This document shows, piece by piece, positions 57,286 to 64,000 of a stretch of 64,000 bases of DNA (position 1 is its first letter; the number at the start of each line of letters is the position of its first letter). Location of the stretch: contig DLHY01000030.1 of assembly GCA_002483445.1 (NCBI GenBank), forward strand, positions 124,001 to 188,000. Direction: 5' to 3'. The position numbers and the translations under genes were made by a program. This DNA comes from Blastocatellia bacterium UBA7656. Its GTDB lineage: Bacteria > Acidobacteriota > Blastocatellia > UBA7656. The notes under the pieces are model-generated. The model was not told the origin of the DNA. It made no database searches and worked only from the letters and a program-made list of their open reading frames with translations.

Positions 57286-58743
57286 GTGTCCGCTGTGGAT
57301 CACAAGGTTTTTCTCTCAGTTTATGGTCGCACTGATGTCGGGATGCAGCGCAGCGGCAATGAGGACGCTTTTCTTATTGCCGATCTCACAACCGGAGACG
57401 TGGGCGTAGGGCCCGATGTGAGCACTTATCCCGTAGGCGACCGCGGCAATCTGCTAGTCGTCTCCGACGGTATGGGCGGAGCGGTGGCCGGAGAGGTCGC
57501 CTCCGAGCTTGCCGTGACGACGCTTCGCGAATCAATGCTTGAGATGCCCGCTGATTTCGGCGCGGCGGAGCAGTTGAAAATCGCCGCCGAAATCGCCAAC
57601 GAGCGCATCTGGAATCATGCCCGACAAAATCCGGAACTTACCGGCATGGGCGCGACCCTCACAGGCGTACTCGTCCATGAAAGAGTCGCCTACATAGCTC
57701 AGGTCGGAGACTCGCGCGCCTACCTCATACGCGGCGAAAAGATCAAACAGCTTACCCGCGATCAGTCGCTCGTCCAGATGTTGCTCGACGCCAACGCCAT
57801 CACTCCCGAACAGGCATCACAGGTTCCTCAAAACGTCATAATGCAGGCGCTCGGCACTCAACCCATCGTCAAAGTGGTTATGACCGGCATAGAACTCTGC
57901 CAGAATGATTATCTGCTGCTGTGCAGCGACGGTCTTTCGAACAAGATAACTCAGGAAGAAATGCGAAAGATCGTCTACGAATCCGAAAATATCAATGCCG
58001 CCTGCCGCCGACTCATAGAGACAGCCAACGAGCGCGGGGGCGAAGACAATATAACAGTCGTCATCGCGCGCTTCGATGGCGAATCGCTGCATTCGGCTTC
58101 CGACAGCCTTTCAATTACAGGAAGCTTCGTGGCCATCGAAGAAGCAAGCCACAAAGTAACACAAAGAGATTTGACTGAAATCGATACTTCCGAAGCGGCA
58201 AGCGTAACAACGCTCGTCGTGCCAGGCTTCAGCAAACCTGAACCGGAGCCGGAAGAGGTCGACGAACGCGAGGATACGCCCACGGATCAATTGGACGCCG
58301 CTCAGGTCGCCGGTTTCGATGAAGTGCCGACGACCAGACTCGAATTGCCCGCTATCGAAAGCGAGTCGGAAGCCGCGCCCGAAACCGAAGGGACGCCGAT
58401 CACGAAGACATTCTCTTCGAAGAAAGAGAAAAAGAGTTTCGGGCCGGTTCTTCTGTTCGCGCTCGTCGCGCTGGCTCTGCTCGCGGCAACTTATCTCTTC
58501 TATAAATATTATTTTCAAAAACAAGCCGCGCCGCCCGCAGAGCCGCCTGCGACGAATGAAATTCAGCAATCGCAGCCATCAAACACAGATCAACCCTCAG
58601 CTAATCAGAACCAGACCGCGCCGCCCGCCGCTGAAACCCCCGAAGCAGGGCGTCCGCCAGTCAAACAGGTATCGCCAGACTCCACATCAGAAAAAAAAGA
58701 TTCAGACGCATCGAAAGCTCAGGATAATTCCAACAGAAAATGA
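57286..58743 (+). CDS. PP2C-type Ser/Thr phosphatase, membrane-anchored
   Basis: A 485-residue protein. Residues 10-265 form a PP2C domain (SVYGRTDVGMQRSGNEDAFLI, LLVVSDGMGGAVAGE, GMGATLTGVLV, AQVGDSRAYLIR, DYLLLCSDGLSN, GGEDNITVVIARF) with the Asp/Glu metal ligands in place. After an acidic linker, a membrane helix lies at about 385-405 (GPVLLFALVALALLAATYLFY) followed by a Pro/Gln/Thr-rich tail outside. It removes phosphates from Ser/Thr on proteins such as those phosphorylated by the neighbouring kinase. The start is a GTG 18 bases after the FHA gene stop. Confidence 0.92.
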   Translation: MSAVDHKVFLSVYGRTDVGMQRSGNEDAFLIADLTTGDVGVGPDVSTYPVGDRGNLLVVSDGMGGAVAGEVASELAVTTLRESMLEMPADFGAAEQLKIAAEIANERIWNHARQNPELTGMGATLTGVLVHERVAYIAQVGDSRAYLIRGEKIKQLTRDQSLVQMLLDANAITPEQASQVPQNVIMQALGTQPIVKVVMTGIELCQNDYLLLCSDGLSNKITQEEMRKIVYESENINAACRRLIETANERGGEDNITVVIARFDGESLHSASDSLSITGSFVAIEEASHKVTQRDLTEIDTSEAASVTTLVVPGFSKPEPEPEEVDEREDTPTDQLDAAQVAGFDEVPTTRLELPAIESESEAAPETEGTPITKTFSSKKEKKSFGPVLLFALVALALLAATYLFYKYYFQKQAAPPAEPPATNEIQQSQPSNTDQPSANQNQTAPPAAETPEAGRPPVKQVSPDSTSEKKDSDASKAQDNSNRK

Positions 58744-58825
58744 TTCGCCCGATAGCAGAAGCTTTCTTTTAATCCAATGAATAATTGATTGCGCCGCTGT
58801 GGGTGAAAGATCGGCTTTTGGTTTT

Positions 58826-58898
58826 TTCGCAAGATGGCGCTTCGCCCCAAAAGTATGAAAATCGGGGATCACGCAAGCTGACAGCTTGCGCCACTTTT
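58826..58898. repeat. Repeat element B, copy 4 (divergent)
   Basis: It shares aaaagtatgaaaatcgggga with copy 3 and ends in the palindrome cgcaagctgacagcttgcg. The left arm is ttcgcaagatggcgcttcgc. It lies just before the ribosome site of the GH63-like gene. Confidence 0.65.
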
Positions 58899-58908
58899 CT
58901 GAGGAAAC

Positions 58909-61599
58909 ATGAAAAAAACAAAAGAGTACGACACTTCGACCACAGAACACGAAAGACTCCGCGAAACCGGGCCTCCTGTTCCCCCCTGGCAGCGATGGGG
59001 ACCTTACGTCAGCGAGCGCGAGTGGGGGACGGTGCGCGAGGATTATTCTCCGGACGGAAACGCATGGGATTACTTCACTCACGATCAGGCGCGCAGTCGC
59101 GCTTATCGCTGGGGCGAAGACGGGCTTGCCGGAATCTGTGACCGCTATCAACTCCTCGTCTTCGCCATCGCGCTCTGGAACGAGCGCGACCCCATACTCA
59201 AAGAACGCGCATTCGGCCTCGTTCCCTCAGAGGCCAATCGCGGAGAAGATTCGAAAGAGTATTACTTCTACCTCGACTCCACTCCCACGCACTCCTACAT
59301 GAAATATCTCTACAAGTACCCGCAGGCCGAGTTTCCTTACCGCAAACTCATGGAGGAAAATCGACGTCGCGCAGGCCGCGGGCTTGAATACGAACTGCTC
59401 GATACCGGCATTTTCGATGAAGACCGTTACTTCGATGTCTTCGTCGAATACGCCAAAGTCTCGCCCGACGACCTATGTATAAAGATAGAAGCTTTCAATC
59501 GCGGCCCTGATGCCGCGCCTCTTCGTATCATCCCTCACCTCTGGTTTCGAAACACATGGGCGTGGACGAATCAGCCTAAGCCGGAGCCGACAATCCGCCC
59601 CGGAGAAAAGGGCAAAGATTTCCTGAGCCTCGTGGCTGATGACTCAACCGGCGAGATGCTCCCCAATCTCCCCTTCGAATATCGACTCGGCCATCGTTAT
59701 CTCTACGCCCAGACCGGAGGCGAATCGCTCTTTACGAACAACGAAACGAACTGGAAAGCTCTCTACGGGCCTGATGCTCATAATCGCAAGCCTTGGGTCA
59801 AAGACGCTTTCCATCGCAAAATCATTTACGGCGAAGATTCGGTCAATCCCGAACAGACGGGAACGAAATCATGCCTTCACTATAGCGAAATGGTTCCGGC
59901 AGGCAGTTCGATGACAGTGAAGCTCAGACTTACGAATGAAAAACTCGCTGATCCCATCCGCGATATCGACCGAATAATAATCGAGCGCAAAAAAGAAGCC
60001 GACGAGTTTTATGAAACCATTCATCCGCCGCGAGCGAGCGAGGATGAAAGAAGGGTTCAGCGTCAGGCATTCGCGGGTCTGCTGTGGACGAAGCAGAGCT
60101 ATATTTTCGACGTAGACCTCTGGCTGCGCGGAGACGACCCCGCGAATCCGCCGCCCCAGTCCCGATCCTCGATTCGCAACTCTCACTGGCGGCATTTGAA
60201 TTCGATGCGAATACTCTCGATGCCCGACAAGTGGGAGTATCCATGGTTCGCCGCCTGGGACCTGGCGTTTCATTGCGTAGCCTTCGCGTTGATCGATCCT
60301 GAATTCGCCAAAGAGCAGTTGTGGCTGATGCTCTTCGAACAGTTCCAGCATCCCAACGGCCAGATACCGGCTTATGAATGGGAGTTTTCAGATTTGAATC
60401 CGCCCGTTCATGCGTGGGCCTGCTGGAGAGTCTACAACATGGATCGCGTCCGTTCGGGCAAAGGCGACCGCGCGTGGCTCGAAAAATGTTTTCACAAACT
60501 GCTCATCAACTTCGCGTGGTGGATCAACAAGGTCGATAGCGAAGGCAACAACGTCTTCGAGGGAGGATTCCTCGGACTCGATAACATAACAGTCATCGAC
60601 CGGAGCGAGAAGTTGCCGGGCGGCGTCGTTTTGGAACAATCCGACGCCACGGGCTGGATGGGCATGTTTTGTCAGAACCTCATGCGCATCGCGCTTGAGC
60701 TTGCAAAAGAGAATGAGGTTTATGAAAGCCTCGCCACGAAATTTTTCCAGCACTACATCTATGTCGGCGCGGCGATGAAACACATGGGCGGGCGCGATTA
60801 CTCGCTATGGGACGAGAGGGACGGATTTTTCTACGATGTGCTTCGCTACCCGGACAAAAGCTTTCACAAGTTCCGCGTGCGCTCGCTCGTCGGGCTGATT
60901 CCGCTTTATGCCATCGAGCGGCTGGAAGTCGATTGGATCACGCCTTTCGCCGAGTTTCGCTCCAACCTCGAATGGTTCGTCCGCAATCGTCAGGACATCG
61001 TTCAACGGTGCTGCCATCTCATAGAGCATGAAGGAATGGAGGTTTACGTCCTCGCCATAGTAGATGAAGAGCAGATGAAGCACATACTTCAAAGGCTTTT
61101 CGATCCGCAGGAATTTCTGTCCGACTATGGCATCCGCAGCCTGTCGAAGTATCACGAGATGAATCCTTTCATTTTCGGAAAAGCCGAAGTGCGTTACGAG
61201 CCTGCGGAATCGGATAACAAAATCAAGGGAGGCAATTCGAACTGGCGCGGGCCTGTGTGGTTCCCGACTTCGTTTCTGATGATCGAATCCCTGAGAAAAC
61301 TCGGCAAGGCTTACGGCCCGACGCTCAAATTGAAAGTGCCTGCTTATGATCGCGAGGTGACTCTGTCGGAGATGGCTGAAGACGCGGCGAATCGCTTGAT
61401 AAAAATATTCACGCGCGATGAGAAAGGCCGTCGCCCCGTTTACGGAGGATCGAAAAAATTTCAGGAAGACCCGCACTGGAGAGATTACGTTTTGTTCTAC
61501 GAATACTTTCACGGCGACAACGGCGCGGGCATCGGCGCAAGTCATCAGACGGGCTGGACGGCGCTCGTCGCTTCGTTGATAGATGAATGGAGACGGTAG
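58909..61599 (+). CDS. GH63-like glucosidase
   Basis: An 896-residue cytoplasmic protein of the glycosyl hydrolase family 63 / MGH1-type (alpha/alpha)6-barrel group. It has GPYVSEREWGTVREDYSPDGNAWDYFTHDQARSRAYRWGEDGLAGI, YEWEFSDLNPPVHAWA and WWINKVDSEGNNVFEGGFLGLDNITVIDRS, then YSLWDERDGFFYDVL, all typical of the bacterial clade annotated as glucosidase. Acidic residues in DLNPPVHA (Asp) and ERDGFFYD (Glu/Asp) are the likely catalytic acid and base. There is no signal peptide. It cuts terminal alpha-glucosyl or related links in glucosylglycerate/mannosylglycerate-type or oligosaccharide substrates; the exact substrate is unknown. It is followed by a long heptamer array, then purD. Confidence 0.85.
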   Translation: MKKTKEYDTSTTEHERLRETGPPVPPWQRWGPYVSEREWGTVREDYSPDGNAWDYFTHDQARSRAYRWGEDGLAGICDRYQLLVFAIALWNERDPILKERAFGLVPSEANRGEDSKEYYFYLDSTPTHSYMKYLYKYPQAEFPYRKLMEENRRRAGRGLEYELLDTGIFDEDRYFDVFVEYAKVSPDDLCIKIEAFNRGPDAAPLRIIPHLWFRNTWAWTNQPKPEPTIRPGEKGKDFLSLVADDSTGEMLPNLPFEYRLGHRYLYAQTGGESLFTNNETNWKALYGPDAHNRKPWVKDAFHRKIIYGEDSVNPEQTGTKSCLHYSEMVPAGSSMTVKLRLTNEKLADPIRDIDRIIIERKKEADEFYETIHPPRASEDERRVQRQAFAGLLWTKQSYIFDVDLWLRGDDPANPPPQSRSSIRNSHWRHLNSMRILSMPDKWEYPWFAAWDLAFHCVAFALIDPEFAKEQLWLMLFEQFQHPNGQIPAYEWEFSDLNPPVHAWACWRVYNMDRVRSGKGDRAWLEKCFHKLLINFAWWINKVDSEGNNVFEGGFLGLDNITVIDRSEKLPGGVVLEQSDATGWMGMFCQNLMRIALELAKENEVYESLATKFFQHYIYVGAAMKHMGGRDYSLWDERDGFFYDVLRYPDKSFHKFRVRSLVGLIPLYAIERLEVDWITPFAEFRSNLEWFVRNRQDIVQRCCHLIEHEGMEVYVLAIVDEEQMKHILQRLFDPQEFLSDYGIRSLSKYHEMNPFIFGKAEVRYEPAESDNKIKGGNSNWRGPVWFPTSFLMIESLRKLGKAYGPTLKLKVPAYDREVTLSEMAEDAANRLIKIFTRDEKGRRPVYGGSKKFQEDPHWRDYVLFYEYFHGDNGAGIGASHQTGWTALVASLIDEWRR

Positions 61600-61600
61600 G

Positions 61601-61696
61601 CAGGGGTCGGGGGTCAGGGGTCAGGGGTCGGTCGTTTTATTCTGACTTCTGACTTCTGACTTCTGACTTCTGACTTCTGACTTCTGACCCCTGACG
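61601..61696. repeat. Compound heptamer array before purD
   Basis: aggggtc units (61601-61630), then six tgacttc units (61641-61688), then a last tgacccc unit that is the complement of the first kind. The array ends four bases before the purD ATG and occupies the place of its ribosome site. Confidence 0.85.
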
Positions 61697-61699
61697 ACT

Positions 61700-62965
61700 A
61701 TGAATATACTGGTAATCGGATCGGGCGGGCGCGAACACGCGCTTTGCTGGAAACTTTCTCAGAGTCCTCACACCTCTGCGCTTTACTGCGGGCCGGGTAA
61801 CGCGGGCATCGCTCAAATCGCAAATTGTTTTCCCTCTGATGTGCATGACCCGGCGAGCCTCGTCGCGCTTGCCGAATCGGTTGGGGCTGACATCACTTTC
61901 ATCGGCCCTGAGTTGCCGCTCGTCGCAGGCGTCGTAGATGCTTTCAATGAGCGCGGACTTCCCGTAGTCGGGCCAGGCGCAGAGGCAGCGCGGCTCGAAG
62001 GCAGCAAAATTTTTTCCAAGCAGTTTATGGCTCGTCACTCGATTCCGACCGCGAGATTTGCAGTCTGCGATTCTGTTGAATCAGCGCGTGAGGTTTTCGC
62101 CTCGGAGTTCGAGTTTCCCGTCGTCGTCAAAGCAGATGGGCTTGCGGCGGGCAAAGGCGTTCTCATTCCGCAGGATGAGCCGAGTTTCCTTGCCACCCTC
62201 AACGCGATGATGGTTGATCGCTTGTTTGGCGAAGCGGGCGACCGGATAGTGATCGAAGAATGCCTCACCGGGCGCGAGGCTTCGGTGATGATTTTCTCGG
62301 ACGGTCGCGATTACCAGATGATAGTTCCCGCGCAGGATTACAAGCGCGCTGGTGACAACGATCAGGGATTCAACACCGGCGGGATGGGATCGTTTTCAAC
62401 TCCGGGGCTTATCGATGAGAGGTTGCTTGATCGCATCCGTCGCGAGATCATCGGGCCTTCGCTTGAAGGAATGACAGCGGACGGCAATCCGTTTCGCGGT
62501 ATTCTCTATGCGGGATTGATGCTGACCGACGATGGCCCGCGAGTGCTTGAGTACAACGTGCGGCTGGGTGACCCTGAAACTCAATCAGTGCTTTTGAGAC
62601 TCGATAGTGATCTGGTTGAAATCTGCCAGCGAATAATCGATGGATCGATAGGCGGGATGAAAATAGATTGGAGCGCGGATTCAAGTGTGTGCGTGGTGGC
62701 GGCATCGGGCGGCTATCCCGGCGAATTCGAAAAAGGCAAAATCATCACCGGGCTTGACGAAGCCGGTGAGGTCGAAGGCGTCGTCGTTTTTCATGCGGGA
62801 ACTATGCGCGACGAGCAGGGGAGTTTTCTCACTGCGGGAGGCCGCGTGCTGGGCGTGACTGCGCGCGCCGCAACGCTTGGCGAAGCGAGCGTGCGCGCTT
62901 ATGAAGCGATGGGCCGAATCAGCTTCGACCGTATGCATTATCGAACCGATATTGCCGCGATTTGA
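61700..62965 (+). CDS. purD: Phosphoribosylamine-glycine ligase PurD
   Basis: A 421-residue enzyme of purine synthesis that joins glycine to 5-phosphoribosylamine with ATP to make GAR. The N-domain begins MNILVIGSGGREHALCWKL. GPGNAGIAQ and PELPLVAGVVDAF are conserved. The ATP-grasp core has PVVVKADGLAAGKGVLIP, then RIVIEECLTGREASVM, NTGGMGSFSTPG, GILYAGLMLTDDGPRVLEYNVRLGDPETQ with the metal-binding Glu/Asn. The C-domain (VCVVAASGGYPG, VFHAGT) is complete. The length is normal. No Shine-Dalgarno sequence is visible, because a heptamer array fills the upstream space. It is not in a purine operon here. Confidence 0.96.
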   Translation: MNILVIGSGGREHALCWKLSQSPHTSALYCGPGNAGIAQIANCFPSDVHDPASLVALAESVGADITFIGPELPLVAGVVDAFNERGLPVVGPGAEAARLEGSKIFSKQFMARHSIPTARFAVCDSVESAREVFASEFEFPVVVKADGLAAGKGVLIPQDEPSFLATLNAMMVDRLFGEAGDRIVIEECLTGREASVMIFSDGRDYQMIVPAQDYKRAGDNDQGFNTGGMGSFSTPGLIDERLLDRIRREIIGPSLEGMTADGNPFRGILYAGLMLTDDGPRVLEYNVRLGDPETQSVLLRLDSDLVEICQRIIDGSIGGMKIDWSADSSVCVVAASGGYPGEFEKGKIITGLDEAGEVEGVVVFHAGTMRDEQGSFLTAGGRVLGVTARAATLGEASVRAYEAMGRISFDRMHYRTDIAAI

Positions 62966-62981
62966 ATTTGACCGGACGCCT

Positions 62982-64000
62982 TCAATCCTTCAACCTGCGA
63001 TCATAGACAAGAGCGCGAATCGCGGCGTCGATCTCTGATTGAAGTTTCAACTTTTCTTCGCTCAGCTTTTTGCGCTCGGCTGCGATCTGCTCAAGTCGAG
63101 TCTCCTGCTCTCCCGCTTTCGCAACGTATCGAGCGATGAGCGTGCGCGCTTCCGATGTCTCGCCCAATGCCTTGATGTTCTCGCGGAGTCGCGCCTGATC
63201 CGAGGCTATCTCCGACGCCTCGCGGGTCGCGGCGGCGAGTTTCTCATCGACGGAGATGAGCTTCACTTTCATTGCCAGAATGTTGTCGAGCGCGGCGCGC
63301 ATCGCGTCATCGATGTAGCGATGCGAAACGAACAATTCGACATCCTTCGATCTGAGATTCGAAATCGAGTAAGTGTCCATCAATGCCTGCCGCTCCGTCA
63401 CATTCAAATCGATTGTCTTGCGCGGCTCGACTTCGACCCTGAAGCGATAAAACGATGCGGTATCTTCAACGGGTTTGGGCGTGTCATCCGACAGCTTCCA
63501 TTTTTCGCGCTTTGGGTGTTCGACATAAACGATTCGCGGCTTGTCGGTCTGATTCGTGAACGAGTAGGTCTTGCCCTCGGTTCGATGATAGTGCGCCTGA
63601 ATCACTCCGTTGACGGCGCGAATGAGAAACGCAGGCTCACGGTCTTCTTTCATTTCAGCAGTGACGAGTGTGCCAAGATCGACGGCGAAAGAGATGAATC
63701 GCTCCTCTCCCGGTTTGAGACGTTCGATCAGAGCTTCGCCCGCGTAAGAGTCGCCGTCGATTACCGTGAGCGATCCGCTTTCGAGCGTCAGGGGCGAAGT
63801 GTTCTTGAGCTTGAATCCGCTCATCGGGCGATCCCTGAGCGACGCTCCGTTGTAAACCGACACGCGCTCGCCTTCCATTCGAGTCTGAAGAATGGGGATG
63901 AGAGCCGAGCGATTGCGCTGCACGGTCATCGGTCGCTCGATTTTATATTCGAAGAGGTCGCCTGCTTCGCTTCCTCTGGCCTCGGCTCTGACGCCCGATT
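62982..64000 (-). CDS. DUF4139-domain protein, 5' end outside window
   Basis: The frame is open to the window edge (codons in frame before 63929 read SGVRAEARGSEAGDLFEYKI), so the gene continues beyond 64000 and only about 339 C-terminal residues are seen. They include YKIERPMTVQRNRSALIPILQ, GFKLKNTSPLTLESGSLTVIDGDSYAGEALIERLKPGEERFISFAVDL and VYVEHPKREKW, typical of DUF4139 beta-rich domains. A C-terminal coiled coil (about 90 residues, with EKLAAATREASEIASDQARLRENIKAL and EQIAAERKKLSEEKLKLQSEI) follows. The function is unknown. It is convergent with purD (16 bases between stops). Confidence 0.75.
   Translation of the reverse strand, partial: SGVRAEARGSEAGDLFEYKIERPMTVQRNRSALIPILQTRMEGERVSVYNGASLRDRPMSGFKLKNTSPLTLESGSLTVIDGDSYAGEALIERLKPGEERFISFAVDLGTLVTAEMKEDREPAFLIRAVNGVIQAHYHRTEGKTYSFTNQTDKPRIVYVEHPKREKWKLSDDTPKPVEDTASFYRFRVEVEPRKTIDLNVTERQALMDTYSISNLRSKDVELFVSHRYIDDAMRAALDNILAMKVKLISVDEKLAAATREASEIASDQARLRENIKALGETSEARTLIARYVAKAGEQETRLEQIAAERKKLSEEKLKLQSEIDAAIRALVYDRRLKD

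Overview
The window looks like a chromosomal segment of an Acidobacteriota genome, most likely class Blastocatellia. This is inferred from gene content, not from a marker gene. The clues are a duplicated orphan MacB/FtsX-type permease without its ATPase, a winged-helix/TM/PD40-propeller regulator, an ECF sigma factor beside a TPR-bearing Ser/Thr kinase, many secreted metallopeptidases, and a core around 60% GC by hand count of sample lines. No rRNA or tRNA gene, CRISPR array, integrase or transposase was seen.

Layout. 0.1-5 kb: a small gene and a C39-like peptidase, recG on the minus strand, then a secreted M64 peptidase whose 3' end is partly duplicated around a decayed PIN/antitoxin module. 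5-11.3 kb (minus): a methyltransferase, a TPR-alpha/beta-hydrolase fusion, a caspase-TPR protein and a conserved hypothetical. 11.6-17.6 kb (plus): a winged-helix/PD40 regulator, then an ECF sigma factor and TPR-kinase pair. 17.7-22 kb (minus): three secreted proteins, namely a truncated papain-like protease, an M43 peptidase and a large fibre-like protein. 22.3-28.1 kb: a SUKH-like gene, then a minus-strand operon of sugar kinase, sodium-solute symporter and a serine hydrolase-NamZ fusion that together look like peptidoglycan amino-sugar salvage. 28.4-31.3 kb: an accessory cassette region with a broken PIN toxin plus antitoxin and a C5-methyltransferase/restriction-enzyme pair, with attC-like hairpins after the antitoxin and after the endonuclease. 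31.4-36.5 kb: the permease, a TPR protein, a DUF1992 protein and an orphan antitoxin. 36.5-40 kb: an AT-richer island with a CHAT caspase-HD protein and an extended SDR, the best candidate here for an undescribed system. 40-41 kb: a broken HigB, an intact antitoxin and a conserved overlapping small gene pair. 41.2-50.8 kb: gamma-glutamyltransferase, M36 peptidase, a collapsed SBBP-type gene, a small membrane protein, an NTR-domain secreted protein and an NtrC-type regulator. 50.9-58.7 kb: membrane proteins, a hydrolase and a signalling cluster (kinase-FGE, zinc-ribbon-FHA, PP2C). 58.9-64 kb: a GH63-like glycosidase, purD and a partial DUF4139 protein.

Three layers of small repeats overlie the genes. 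The first is tandem heptanucleotide repeats, often as inverted pairs, at about ten sites. The second is a palindromic element ('A', about 110-155 bp, with cattaacacc/ggtgttaatg ends). The third is another palindromic element ('B', with a caggctggcagcctg core). Copies of A and of the heptamers have been built into coding sequence in frame. All four toxin-antitoxin loci have an intact antitoxin and a damaged or missing toxin.
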